From contig UQUG01000012.1 in assembly GCA_900544205.1 (NCBI GenBank), positions 1 to 38,108 on the forward strand: a stretch of 38,108 nucleotides of DNA, in the 5' to 3' direction. The notes under the pieces are model-generated. The model was not told the origin of the DNA. It saw only the letters and a program-made list of their open reading frames with translations, and did no database searches. Position 1 is the stretch's first letter. Each line of letters begins with the position of its first letter. The position numbers and the translations under genes were made by a program. Below are positions 24,721 through 33,246 of the stretch, one piece after another. This DNA is from an uncultured Collinsella sp. Its GTDB lineage: Bacteria; Actinomycetota; Coriobacteriia; Coriobacteriales; Coriobacteriaceae.

Positions 24721-27048
24721 ATGGCGGATTCTCAGATCCATGTCGCGCTGGCGGGTAACCCCAACTGCGGCAAGACCACGCTTTTCAACCTGATCACCGG
24801 CGCCAACGGCTACGTTGGCAACTGGCCCGGCGTCACGGTTGAGAAAAAGGAAGCCAAGCTCCTAAGCGACAAGAACGTTACCATCACGGACCTCCCTGGC
24901 ATCTACTCGCTTTCCCCCTACAGCCCCGAGGAGCAATGCTCGCGCGATTACCTCATGAGCGGCGAGCCCGATGTCGTCGTCCAAGTCGTCGATGCCACCA
25001 ACCTCGAGCGTAACCTGTACCTGGCGCTTCAGGTTATCGAGACCGGCCTGCCCGTGGTCGTTGCCCTCAACATGGCCGACCTGGTCGAGAAGAACGGCGA
25101 CAAGATCGATACGGACAAGCTTTCCAAGAAGCTCGGCTGCCCGGTTATGATGATCTCCGCTCTTAAGAACAAGGGCATCAAGGAGCTCTTCGAGCAGGTC
25201 AAGAAGTCCGCTGCTTCTAAGGGCCAGGTGCCGGAGCACAAGTTCGATTCCTCCATCGAGGACGTTCTGGACCACATCGAGAACAACCTTCCGGCGAGCG
25301 TTCCCGCCAACAAGCGCCGCTATTACGCCGTCAAGCTGTTCGAGCGTGATGCAGACGCCTGCAAACTCATCAACCTCACCAAGGAGAAGGCCGCTCGCGT
25401 GGAGCAGCTGGTCGCCCAGTGCGAGCAGGATTGCGATGACGACGCCGAGTCCATCATCACCGGCGAGCGCTACGGCGTCATTGCCCACATCATCGACGAG
25501 TGCCTCACCAAGGCTCCGGCCAAGATGAGCACTTCCGAGAAGATCGACCGCGTGGTTACCAACCGTATCCTGGGTCTGCCGATCTTTGTGGTCATCATGT
25601 TCTGCGTGTACTACATCGCCGTTTCCACATTGGGCGGCACGGTGACCGACTTCACCAACGACCAGCTCTTCGGTACCGACGGCTGGTATGTGCTCGGCCA
25701 GGGCCGCGATGCCTACGACGCAGCTGTCGAGGCCGCTGGCGACGACGCCGATTCGGTTGACCCGGCGGAGTATGGCCCGTATGTTCCGGGTATTACCACC
25801 ATGGTCCACGACGCGCTTGTGGCGGGTGGTACCGAGGACGGTGGCCTGGTCGATTCGCTCGTCTGTGACGGTATCGTCGGCGGCCTGGGCGCTATCTTCG
25901 GCTTTGTGCCGCAGATGTTCCTGCTGTTCGTGATGTTGTCCTTCCTGGAGGACTGCGGCTACATGGCCCGCGTCGCCTTCATCATGGACCGCGTGTTCCG
26001 TCGCTTTGGCCTGTCCGGTAAGTCCTTCATTCCTATGCTCGTGTCTTCGGGCTGCGGCGTCCCCGGCGTCATGGCTACCAAGACCATCGAGAACGAGAAG
26101 GACCGCCGTATGACGGTCATGACCACCACGTTTATTCCCTGCGGCGCTAAGCTGCCGATCATCGCCCTGCTCATGGGTTCCATCATCGGTGACTCTTCCA
26201 CCACGGCCGCATGGATCAGCCCGCTCTTCTACTTCCTTGGCGTCTTTGCCGTCATCGGCTCGGGTCTGATGCTCAAGAAGACCAAGCTCTTCGCCGGCCG
26301 TCCGACCCCGTTTGTCATGGAGCTTCCCGCCTACCACTTCCCGGCGATCCGTTCCTGGGCGCTGCACGTGTGGGAGCGCTGCTGGGCCTTTATCAAGAAG
26401 GCCGGCACGATCATCTTCGCCTCTACCGTCGTGGTGTGGTTCCTCTCCAACTTTGGTAGCTACAACGGCTCCTTTGGCTTCCTGCCTGCGATGGACGGCA
26501 TCCCCGAGGAGTTCATGGACTACTCCGTGCTCGCCATGCTGGGCAACCTGGTCGCTTGGATCTTCGCCCCGCTCGGCTTTAGCACCTGGCAGGCAACCGC
26601 GCTGACTGTCTCTGGCCTCTTCGCCAAGGAGAACGTTGTCGCCACCGCCGGCTCGCTGCTGTCCGTCGCCGACGCGGGCGAGACCGACCCGAGCCTGTGG
26701 ACCGCGTTTGCCGGCATGTTCCCCACCATGGGCGCCTGCGTTGCCTTCGGCGCGTTCAACCTGCTGTGCGCTCCGTGCTTTGCCGCTATGGGTACCATCC
26801 GCAACCAGATGAATTCCGGCAAGTGGACCGCGATTGCCCTCGGCTACGAGTGCGCCTTCGCTTGGGTGATCGGCCTGTTCATCAACCAGTTCTATAACCT
26901 GCTTGTCCTTGGGCAGTTTGGCTTCTGGACGGTTGTGGCTATCGTGCTGCTGGTCGCGATGCTCTTCCAGATTTTCCGTCCTATGCCCAAGCACGCTTGG
27001 ACCGACGAGGACGAGACCAACACTTCTTCCGCTGCAGTTTCCGCCTAA
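24721..27048 (+). CDS. feoB: Ferrous iron transporter FeoB
   Basis: Inner-membrane Fe(II) transporter with an N-terminal G domain, 775 aa. G1 is GNPNCGKTT (12-20), G3 DLPG (57-60), G4 NMAD (117-120) and G5 SALKNKG. The GDI-like helical domain follows, then the membrane part with two Gate motifs, including VSSGCGVPGVMATKTI and CGAKLPII. The loop after the first membrane helix is enlarged by an acidic, Asp/Ala/Tyr-rich insert (GRDAYDAAVEAAGDDADS region). The ATG has AGGAAGAAGG upstream. The gene ends with a strong terminator and is followed by a small Cys-rich membrane protein. Confidence 0.97.
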   Translation: MADSQIHVALAGNPNCGKTTLFNLITGANGYVGNWPGVTVEKKEAKLLSDKNVTITDLPGIYSLSPYSPEEQCSRDYLMSGEPDVVVQVVDATNLERNLYLALQVIETGLPVVVALNMADLVEKNGDKIDTDKLSKKLGCPVMMISALKNKGIKELFEQVKKSAASKGQVPEHKFDSSIEDVLDHIENNLPASVPANKRRYYAVKLFERDADACKLINLTKEKAARVEQLVAQCEQDCDDDAESIITGERYGVIAHIIDECLTKAPAKMSTSEKIDRVVTNRILGLPIFVVIMFCVYYIAVSTLGGTVTDFTNDQLFGTDGWYVLGQGRDAYDAAVEAAGDDADSVDPAEYGPYVPGITTMVHDALVAGGTEDGGLVDSLVCDGIVGGLGAIFGFVPQMFLLFVMLSFLEDCGYMARVAFIMDRVFRRFGLSGKSFIPMLVSSGCGVPGVMATKTIENEKDRRMTVMTTTFIPCGAKLPIIALLMGSIIGDSSTTAAWISPLFYFLGVFAVIGSGLMLKKTKLFAGRPTPFVMELPAYHFPAIRSWALHVWERCWAFIKKAGTIIFASTVVVWFLSNFGSYNGSFGFLPAMDGIPEEFMDYSVLAMLGNLVAWIFAPLGFSTWQATALTVSGLFAKENVVATAGSLLSVADAGETDPSLWTAFAGMFPTMGACVAFGAFNLLCAPCFAAMGTIRNQMNSGKWTAIALGYECAFAWVIGLFINQFYNLLVLGQFGFWTVVAIVLLVAMLFQIFRPMPKHAWTDEDETNTSSAAVSA

Positions 27049-27077
27049 GTCCGAATAAGGATCAACCCCTTTCCACG

Positions 27078-27110
27078 AGCCCGGGTGTCTCAGTGACACT
27101 CGGGCTTTTT
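27078..27110 (+). terminator. Intrinsic terminator after feoB
   Basis: A 12-bp stem AGCCCGGGTGTC (27078-27089) with 27095-27106 (one wobble), 5-nt loop, then TTTT. Confidence 0.9.
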
Positions 27111-27253
27111 GACGCAATGGGGGGACAGATTGCTTTGCTCCAGAAGTAAGATGTGGCGTTTCCGCAGATAAAACCGACCAAAATAAACCTGTCCCTATTT
27201 GGTAGGTGGAGAATGGGGTAAAGTAAGTGATGGTTAACTAGAGGAGGCTTGCT

Positions 27254-27454
27254 ATGGCACCTATCGATATTGTTGTACTGGCTGTTATCGGCATTGCGTT
27301 TGTCGCGGTATGCGTGCGCATCTACCGCAAGGGCACCTGCGCCGACTGCGCTCAGGGTGGCGTTTGCACGGGGCATTGCTCCAACAAAAAGACGTGCGCC
27401 GCACTTAAGGGCGTGGACAAAATCGCCGAAGACTTGGGCCGCGGTATCAAATAA
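27254..27454 (+). CDS. FeoB-associated Cys-rich membrane protein
   Basis: A 66-aa protein with one N-terminal membrane helix (about residues 5-22) and a cytoplasmic-side cysteine cluster: Cys20, 29, 32, 38, 42 and 48 (TCADC, GVCTGHC, KKTC). The size, helix plus Cys pattern and place directly after feoB match the small FeoB-associated Cys-rich proteins (FeoC-like in position but unrelated to winged-helix FeoC). It may bind Fe(II) or an Fe-S cluster. GAGGAGG upstream marks the ATG at 27254. It is separated from feoB by a terminator, so it likely has its own promoter. A terminator-like hairpin follows. Confidence 0.8.
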   Translation: MAPIDIVVLAVIGIAFVAVCVRIYRKGTCADCAQGGVCTGHCSNKKTCAALKGVDKIAEDLGRGIK

Positions 27455-27468
27455 GGTCCAGACATCCA

Positions 27469-27505
27469 AGCGCCTCGCGAGCATCCGTTCGCGGGGCGCT
27501 TTGCG
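27469..27505 (+). terminator. Hairpin after the FeoB-associated gene
   Basis: AAGCGCCTCGCGA pairs with TCGCGGGGCGCTT across a 7-nt loop (one wobble) and runs into TTGCGCATTT. A probable terminator. Confidence 0.7.
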
Positions 27506-27556
27506 CATTTGAGGGAGAGCGCGGCGAGTCGAAGAGTATTTTGGGGCCTCGTTAAA

Positions 27557-27631
27557 TCAGTTGCGGTGAAATACGGACTGTTTTGGCTGTCAAAGGCCTT
27601 ATCTACTCCGTATTCCACCGCAACTTTTTGT
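27557..27631. repeat. 75-nt palindromic repeat, copy A (left of kdp)
   Basis: Arms 27559-27577 and 27607-27625 pair at 18 of 19 positions and are followed by TTTT on the plus strand. The whole unit, loop included, is about 93% identical to copy B at 35972-36047. It lies 9 nt beyond the kdpE stop. Confidence 0.85.
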
Positions 27632-27639
27632 GGGGTGGG

Positions 27640-28344
27640 CTAGAGACGCTGCATGCGGTACCCGACACCCATGTGCGTCTGAATCATCTTGGGGTGAGAG
27701 GGGTCTGCCTCGATCTTCTTGCGCAGGGTGCGCATGAACACGCGCAGGCTCGCCAGATCGCTGTCCCAGCTCGTGCCCCATATCTCGCGGGTGATGAAGG
27801 TGTGGGTGAGCACCTTGTCGACGTTTTTCGCCAGAAGGACGAGCAATTTATACTCGGTTGGGGTGAGCGAGAGCTCGCGCCCGTCTTTCGTCGCGTATCC
27901 CGCGGCGTAGTCGATATGCAGCGGACCGTTGTCGAACGTGCTCGCTTCTGTCGACTCGCTCGACGCCATCGAGGAGCGCCTCAAATTCGCGCGGACGCGC
28001 GCGAGCAACTCATCCACAGAAAAGGGCTTGGTGAGGTAGTCGTCTGCCCCTGCGTCAAGTGCTGCAATCTTGTCGGAATCTTCGGTGCGCGCCGAAATGA
28101 CGATAATGGGGACTGCCGACCAGCTTCGGATCTTCGTGATGACCTCGATGCCGTCAATGTCGGGAAGGCCTAGGTCGAGCATGATGAGGCTGGGACCGTG
28201 CGACACCGCATCCATGATGGCGGCCTGGCCGTTGCAAACCTTGCTCACGACATAGCCGTGGAGGTCAAGCGCGGTCGAAACGAGGTTTTGAACGGTCAGG
28301 TCATCTTCGACCAGAAGGATGCGTGGCTTAGCGGCATTATTCAT
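27640..28344 (-). CDS. kdpE: KdpE response regulator
   Basis: OmpR/PhoB-type response regulator activating the Kdp K+ pump genes, 234 aa. The receiver domain has acidic pocket residues E13-D14-D15, phospho-acceptor Asp57 in MLDLGLPDIDG and the conserved Lys in LTKPF. The C-terminal winged helix has ELSLTPTEYKLLVLLAKN and the recognition region SLRVFMRTLRKKIE. The start ATG at 28344 overlaps the end of kdpD by 8 nt, implying translational coupling. The frame continues upstream inside kdpD, but that part is not real protein. Confidence 0.96.
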   Translation of the reverse strand: MNNAAKPRILLVEDDLTVQNLVSTALDLHGYVVSKVCNGQAAIMDAVSHGPSLIMLDLGLPDIDGIEVITKIRSWSAVPIIVISARTEDSDKIAALDAGADDYLTKPFSVDELLARVRANLRRSSMASSESTEASTFDNGPLHIDYAAGYATKDGRELSLTPTEYKLLVLLAKNVDKVLTHTFITREIWGTSWDSDLASLRVFMRTLRKKIEADPSHPKMIQTHMGVGYRMQRL

Positions 28345-31072
28345 GAATCTCGATCTCCTCGGCGGGCAGGGTAAAACGGAAGACGGCCCCATGGGGGTGG
28401 TTGTCGCGAACTTCGATGACGCCGCCATGCGCCTCCACGATGGAGCGGCAGAGCGACAGTCCAAGGCCGATGCTTCGACGCGAATCCACGGGCCGCGTAT
28501 TGCTTGAGGTGAAGAAGCGCTCAAAGATATGAGGCTTGTCGCAGTCTGCCACACCCGGTCCATCGTCTGCGACGTTCACCACGACGAACGCACCCTCGCG
28601 ACGTGCGCTGATGGCGACAGTCGAGTCCTCGGGCGTGTATTTGAAGGCGTTCATGATGAGATTCGTAAGCACCTGCATGATGAGATGGACGTCGATGCGT
28701 ACCAGCAGGATGTCGTCAGTGTGCTCGATGGTGACGGCACGTCCATGCGATGCTTGGGCGACATGGCTGAGGACGGCCTCGATGACCTCGTCGATGAGCT
28801 CGGATGTTAAGTTGAGGCGAATGGTGCCGTCCTCGACGCGTGTGATGGCGAGGAGGTTCTCCACGGTATCGATAAGCCAGAGGGAATCGTCGTAGATGGC
28901 ATCGGCGAGATCGCAGCGTTGTTCGAGGCTGAGCTTCTCGTCGCTCTTCCGAAGGATTGCCGCAGATCCGGATATAGCCGTGAGGGGTGTCCTCAAATCG
29001 TGGCCGATGGAGCGCAAAAGGTTGGCGCGCAGCTGCTCGTTTTTCGCCAAGACCGCAGCCTCTTCGCGCTCTTGCGCCGCCTGGTCGCTTTCGAGCGCCA
29101 AGGCGCATTCACCTACGATAGATAGGACGATCGAATGCTCGAAGGCTTCGATCTCGTGCCCCTCCAGGGCGATGCCGATGACACCGAATACCTTGTCGCC
29201 GGTGCGAACCGCGAGGTAGAGACAGTGCGCCTCAGGCAGGGTCCGCGTGCTTGCGCCCGCGCGCTTGTTGTTGGTGTAGGTCCAGGTTGCAACGGCGCGC
29301 TCGTAGTCGGTGAGCAGCGACGCGGATCGGTTTTCGGTGCCAGCGGACTCATAGAGCGCCTTGCCGAGCGTGCCATGTTCAGCGGCATAGAAGACCACGT
29401 CGAGTTTTAGCAGTTTGATGAGTTGGTTCATGGTGACGCGGGCGCACTCCTCCGCGCTATGGGCTTGCTGCAAGAGCTGGTTCGTTTCGAGGAGTACGCG
29501 CGTTTTGAATGCGTTCTCGGCGGAGGTACGGGCGTTGTCGGCGATGCGCGCAGTTAACTCGCCGGCGACCATAGCGGTAGCGAACATGATGACGAACGTG
29601 ACCAGATAGCTTCGGTCGTAGCTGGCGAGCGAAAACAGAGGCGTGACGAAGCAGAAGTTGTAAAGCACTACAGAGAGCACGCTCGATACGATCGTGCAGA
29701 TACGCCCCGTCGTGGTGACGGCGGTCAGCAGGGCCGTGAGGATATAGAGGGATATGATGCTGGAATCGGCAAATCCCAGATGGCGGAAAGCCGTGCCGAT
29801 CGCCGTGGCGACAAGAGAGAGGGCCAACGTGCGAAGCGCGTCTCGGCTGCTGGGCGGCTGCAGGGCGAGCGCACGGCGGTGTCCTTTGGGCCGGGAGGGC
29901 GGAGTCGACTGGTCTGGAATGATGTAAATGTCGAGGTTCGGGGCGAATGTTATGAGCTGTTCTACGAGAGACTTACGGCCGAAGAGGGCCTGACGGACGC
30001 TGCTGCGCTCGCCCGTGCGCCCCATGACGATCTTCGAAATACCCGACAGGCGTGCGAACTCGGAGATCTGAAACGCGATGTCGTCGCCATAGACGGTTTC
30101 CATATGTGCTCCGAGCTGCTCGGCTAGGGCGATATTGGCTGCAAGCTTGGCGCGCTCATTATCGCTCATGGCTTGCGTGCGTGGGCTCTCTACGAACAGG
30201 GCGACGAGCTCGCTGTGAAACGCTTTCGCCATGCGTGCGGCGGCACGGACAATGCGGGGATTGGTCGGCGCCGGGGAGACACAGACTAAGATACGCTCCC
30301 TGGTGTAGTAGTCACGGTTTCCCAGCACGCGTGCGGCGTCTGTGAGGCGGCCGGTGCGATCGGCGCAGCGGCGCAGCGCGATTTCTCGGAGTGCGGTGAG
30401 GTTCTCGACGGTAAAAAAATGCTGTTGCGCTCGGTCGGCTTGCGCGGGACGGTAGACGAGGCCGGCGCGAAGGCGCTCAAGTAGGTCTTCGGGCTCTATG
30501 TCGACGAGCTCGACCTGGTCGGCATCATCGAAGATACGGTCGGGGATTCGTTCGCTCACGACAACGCCGGTGATGGATGCAACCATGTCGTTTAGGCTCT
30601 CGATATGCTGAACGTTCACGGTCGTATAGACGTCGATGCCCGCATGTAGAAGTTCCTCGACGTCTCGATAGCGTTTGTCGTGGCGAGACCCCGGCGCATT
30701 CGTATGGGCGAGCTCGTCGACAAGGATGAGCTGAGGGGCGCGTTCGATAGCCGCATCTAGATCGAACTCGCTGAGCACAATGTCGTTGTGCTCGATGAGT
30801 TTACAGGGTACGTTCTCAAGCCCTTGTGCAAGATGGGCAGTTGCCGGACGTTCGTGCGGCTCGATGTATCCCGCGACGACGTCGACACCTCGCCGCTTGG
30901 CGGCGTGGGCGGCTTGAAGCATCGCATAGGTTTTGCCCGCGCCAGCAGCGTAGCCAAAGAAAATCTTGAGGTGTCCCCGGCTGGTTCGAGCGTCATCGGC
31001 GACCTCGTCTTTCTCAATTGCCTTGAGGATGAGGTCTGGATTGACGCGAGTGTCCGATGCGTCGCGCTGCAT
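28337..31072 (-). CDS. kdpD: KdpD sensor histidine kinase
   Basis: Membrane sensor of K+ limitation/turgor that phosphorylates KdpE, 911 aa. The N-terminal KdpD domain has Walker A GYAAGAGKT (40-48; AGAG rather than the usual PGVG) and VDELAHTN (118-125). Next come a universal-stress-protein domain (ERILVCVSPAPTNPRI), a four-helix membrane DUF4118 block (~420-520), a GAF-like region, HisKA with phospho-acceptor His691 in SIGHDLRTPL, and HATPase_c with NLIMNAFKYTPEDS and DDGPGV. ATG 31072 has GAAAGG upstream; an in-frame start 18 codons earlier lacks one. Whether the USP domain binds c-di-AMP as in Staphylococcus cannot be decided here. Confidence 0.96.
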   Translation of the reverse strand: MQRDASDTRVNPDLILKAIEKDEVADDARTSRGHLKIFFGYAAGAGKTYAMLQAAHAAKRRGVDVVAGYIEPHERPATAHLAQGLENVPCKLIEHNDIVLSEFDLDAAIERAPQLILVDELAHTNAPGSRHDKRYRDVEELLHAGIDVYTTVNVQHIESLNDMVASITGVVVSERIPDRIFDDADQVELVDIEPEDLLERLRAGLVYRPAQADRAQQHFFTVENLTALREIALRRCADRTGRLTDAARVLGNRDYYTRERILVCVSPAPTNPRIVRAAARMAKAFHSELVALFVESPRTQAMSDNERAKLAANIALAEQLGAHMETVYGDDIAFQISEFARLSGISKIVMGRTGERSSVRQALFGRKSLVEQLITFAPNLDIYIIPDQSTPPSRPKGHRRALALQPPSSRDALRTLALSLVATAIGTAFRHLGFADSSIISLYILTALLTAVTTTGRICTIVSSVLSVVLYNFCFVTPLFSLASYDRSYLVTFVIMFATAMVAGELTARIADNARTSAENAFKTRVLLETNQLLQQAHSAEECARVTMNQLIKLLKLDVVFYAAEHGTLGKALYESAGTENRSASLLTDYERAVATWTYTNNKRAGASTRTLPEAHCLYLAVRTGDKVFGVIGIALEGHEIEAFEHSIVLSIVGECALALESDQAAQEREEAAVLAKNEQLRANLLRSIGHDLRTPLTAISGSAAILRKSDEKLSLEQRCDLADAIYDDSLWLIDTVENLLAITRVEDGTIRLNLTSELIDEVIEAVLSHVAQASHGRAVTIEHTDDILLVRIDVHLIMQVLTNLIMNAFKYTPEDSTVAISARREGAFVVVNVADDGPGVADCDKPHIFERFFTSSNTRPVDSRRSIGLGLSLCRSIVEAHGGVIEVRDNHPHGAVFRFTLPAEEIEIHE

Positions 31073-31185
31073 AGCGTAGCCTTTCTGAAGCGTTGTCCAT
31101 GCGTGCATACGCGGTGAGGAAGCCACTGTATGCTCGCGAAGGTCGAGTATAGGCGCACTGCAGCCGCAATAGTGCTTTCTACCTG

Positions 31186-31236
31186 CATCTTTACGGCATC
31201 TTAAGGACGTGAGCCCCGGCCCTCATGCCTCTTTAA
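31186..31236. promoter_or_regulatory. Candidate KdpE binding repeats
   Basis: CATCTTTAC (31186) and CATCTTAAG (31197) start 11 bp apart, one helical turn, and a related CCTCTTTAA starts near 31228. Direct repeats with this phasing are typical for OmpR-family regulators. They lie between kdpD and kdpF, upstream of kdpFABC. Confidence 0.35.
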
Positions 31237-31317
31237 TCCCTAGAAGCGTTTACTGTCCCCAGACGCTTGCGAGAACAGGCGTCCGAGACATCGGACCGCG
31301 CGTGAAAGGGGCGGTAA

Positions 31318-31404
31318 ATGGACATCCTCATTCCCATCATCGGAGTCGTTTGCATTGGACTCTTTATCTATTACATCTACATTCTGATGAGGAGTGATTC
31401 GTAA
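31318..31404 (+). CDS. kdpF: KdpF small membrane subunit
   Basis: A 28-aa single-span peptide, MDILIPIIGVVCIGLFIYYI followed by YILMRSDS. It is almost entirely one membrane helix, the size and place of KdpF, which stabilises the KdpFABC complex. GAAAGGGG lies 7 nt before the ATG, and kdpA starts 3 nt after its stop. Confidence 0.88.
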   Translation: MDILIPIIGVVCIGLFIYYIYILMRSDS

Positions 31405-31407
31405 ACT

Positions 31408-33231
31408 ATGGACGCTGCAATTCAGTACATCTTGTACTTTGCCGTGCTCGTCGTCCTGGCCGTTCCGCTCGGTCGGTTCATGGCCCATATCATGGATGGT
31501 GAGCATACGTTCCTGTCGCCTGTGATTGCTCCTGTGGAGCGTGGCGTCTATCGTCTGCTTCGCATCGACGCGGCAGAGCAGATGGGGTGTAGGCGCTATC
31601 TGGCGAGCGTGCTGGTCTTTTCGGGGATCGGCCTCGTGGCTCTTGTGGCACTCCAGGTGCTTCAGTCCTTCTTGCCAGGCAATCCCCAGCACCTGCCGGG
31701 TGTGTCATGGGACTTGTCGTTCAATACGGCTGTTTCTTTCATAACCAACACTAACTGGCAATCCTATTCCGGTGAGACCACCCTGTCCTACTTTGTGCAG
31801 TTCATGGGCCTCACCGTGCAAAACTTCTTGTCCGCCGGCACCGGTATCGCGGTCATGTTCGCGCTCATCCGCGGTTTCCGTCAGGTCAAGGAGCAGGGTT
31901 TGGGTTCCTTCTGGGTTGACCTCACCCGCACCGTCCTGTATGTGCTCATCCCGCTGAACCTCGTGTTCGGCATCTGCCTGGCTGCCGGTGGCGTTATCTC
32001 CAATTTTCAGCCGGCTCAGAAGGCTGAGCTCGTAGAGCCTGTCGCTGTCCAGCCTAATGCAGACGGCGGTTGGAGCGTCATCGACGGCGCCCAGATCGAG
32101 GGCGACACGGTCAAGGTTGACGGCAAGGTTGTCGAGGGCGCCCGCGTGGTCACCGAGCAGTTTTTGCCCCAGGGTCCTGCGGCCAGCCAGGTTGCCATCA
32201 AACAGTCCGGCACCAACGGCGGCGGCTTCTTTGGCGCGAACTCTGCGCATCCGTATGAGAATCCCAATGCCTTCACCAACATCATCGAGATGACCAGCTT
32301 GCTGCTGATTCCGGTCGCCTGCTGCTTCACCTTCGGTATCGGCGTCAAGAACACCAAGCAGGGCAAGGCCATCTTCGCGGCGATGCTTATCCTGCTCGTG
32401 GTCTTTACCGGCATTATCGCCGTTAACGAGCATATGGGTACGCCGCAGCTGGCAGATGGTGACGCGGTTAACATCGAGATGACCGATGGCCAGGCGGGCG
32501 GCAACATGGAGGGCAAGGAGAGCCGCTTTGGCATCGCCTCCTCTTCCACCTGGTCCGCTTTCACGACGGCTGCTTCCAACGGCTCGGTCAACTCCATGCA
32601 CGACTCCTACACCCCGCTCGGCGGGTTTGTCCAGATGCTCCAGATAGCGCTGGGCGAGGTGGTGTTCGGCGGCGTGGGCTGCGGCCTGTACGGCATGATC
32701 GGCTTCGCCATCCTCACGGTGTTTATCGCCGGCCTTATGGTCGGCCGCACGCCCGAGTTCCTGGGCAAGAAGATCGAGCCGACCGAGATGCGCTGGGCGG
32801 TGGTTCTGTGTCTCGCCACCCCGTTCGCCATTCTGGTGAGCTCCGCTATCGCCTGCATGGTGCCCGGTCTTGTCGACCAACTCAACAACGGCGGGGCGCA
32901 TGGCTTCTCCGAGGTCCTGTACACCCTTACTTCGGCTGGCGGCAACAACGGCTCCTCATTTGCCGGCATGAACTGCAACATCCCGTGGATCAACGTGCTG
33001 CTGGGTATCGAGATGCTGTTCGCGCGGTTCCTGCCGATTGCGGGCACGCTCGCCATCGCAGGTTCGCTGGCCGGGAAGGGCAAGGTCGCCGAGGGCGCCG
33101 GTACGCTTTCCACCACCAATGCCATGTTCGTGTTCCTGCTGGTATTCGTCGTTCTGCTGATTGGCGCCCTGAGCTTCCTCCCGGCGTTGGCGCTTGGTCC
33201 CGTTGCCGAATTCTTCCAGATGGTTGCGTAA
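31408..33231 (+). CDS. kdpA: KdpA potassium-binding subunit
   Basis: K+-selective channel-like subunit of the Kdp P-type ATPase, 607 aa against about 557 in Escherichia coli. Selectivity-filter signatures of the four repeats are visible: TNTNWQSYSGE, QSGTNGGGFFGANSAHPYENP and TSAGGNNGSSFAG. The extra length includes an insert at about residues 207-255 (EPVAVQPNADGGWSVIDG to VVEGARVVTEQF), before the second filter. Ten or so membrane helices are evident. The start lies 3 nt after kdpF; GAGGAG inside kdpF may serve as ribosome binding site at a long spacing, or kdpA is coupled to kdpF. Confidence 0.96.
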   Translation: MDAAIQYILYFAVLVVLAVPLGRFMAHIMDGEHTFLSPVIAPVERGVYRLLRIDAAEQMGCRRYLASVLVFSGIGLVALVALQVLQSFLPGNPQHLPGVSWDLSFNTAVSFITNTNWQSYSGETTLSYFVQFMGLTVQNFLSAGTGIAVMFALIRGFRQVKEQGLGSFWVDLTRTVLYVLIPLNLVFGICLAAGGVISNFQPAQKAELVEPVAVQPNADGGWSVIDGAQIEGDTVKVDGKVVEGARVVTEQFLPQGPAASQVAIKQSGTNGGGFFGANSAHPYENPNAFTNIIEMTSLLLIPVACCFTFGIGVKNTKQGKAIFAAMLILLVVFTGIIAVNEHMGTPQLADGDAVNIEMTDGQAGGNMEGKESRFGIASSSTWSAFTTAASNGSVNSMHDSYTPLGGFVQMLQIALGEVVFGGVGCGLYGMIGFAILTVFIAGLMVGRTPEFLGKKIEPTEMRWAVVLCLATPFAILVSSAIACMVPGLVDQLNNGGAHGFSEVLYTLTSAGGNNGSSFAGMNCNIPWINVLLGIEMLFARFLPIAGTLAIAGSLAGKGKVAEGAGTLSTTNAMFVFLLVFVVLLIGALSFLPALALGPVAEFFQMVA

Positions 33232-33246
33232 AGGAGTCGCAGATTT

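Noticed and set aside
24862..27117. 751-codon minus-strand open frame opposite feoB
   Set aside because: A shadow of G/C-biased codons of feoB; it is His/Asp/Gly-rich with no recognisable domain.
31073..31317. c-di-AMP (ydaO-type) riboswitch before kdpFABC
   Set aside because: Such switches precede kdp genes in some bacteria, but no conserved stems could be recognised in this 245-nt region.
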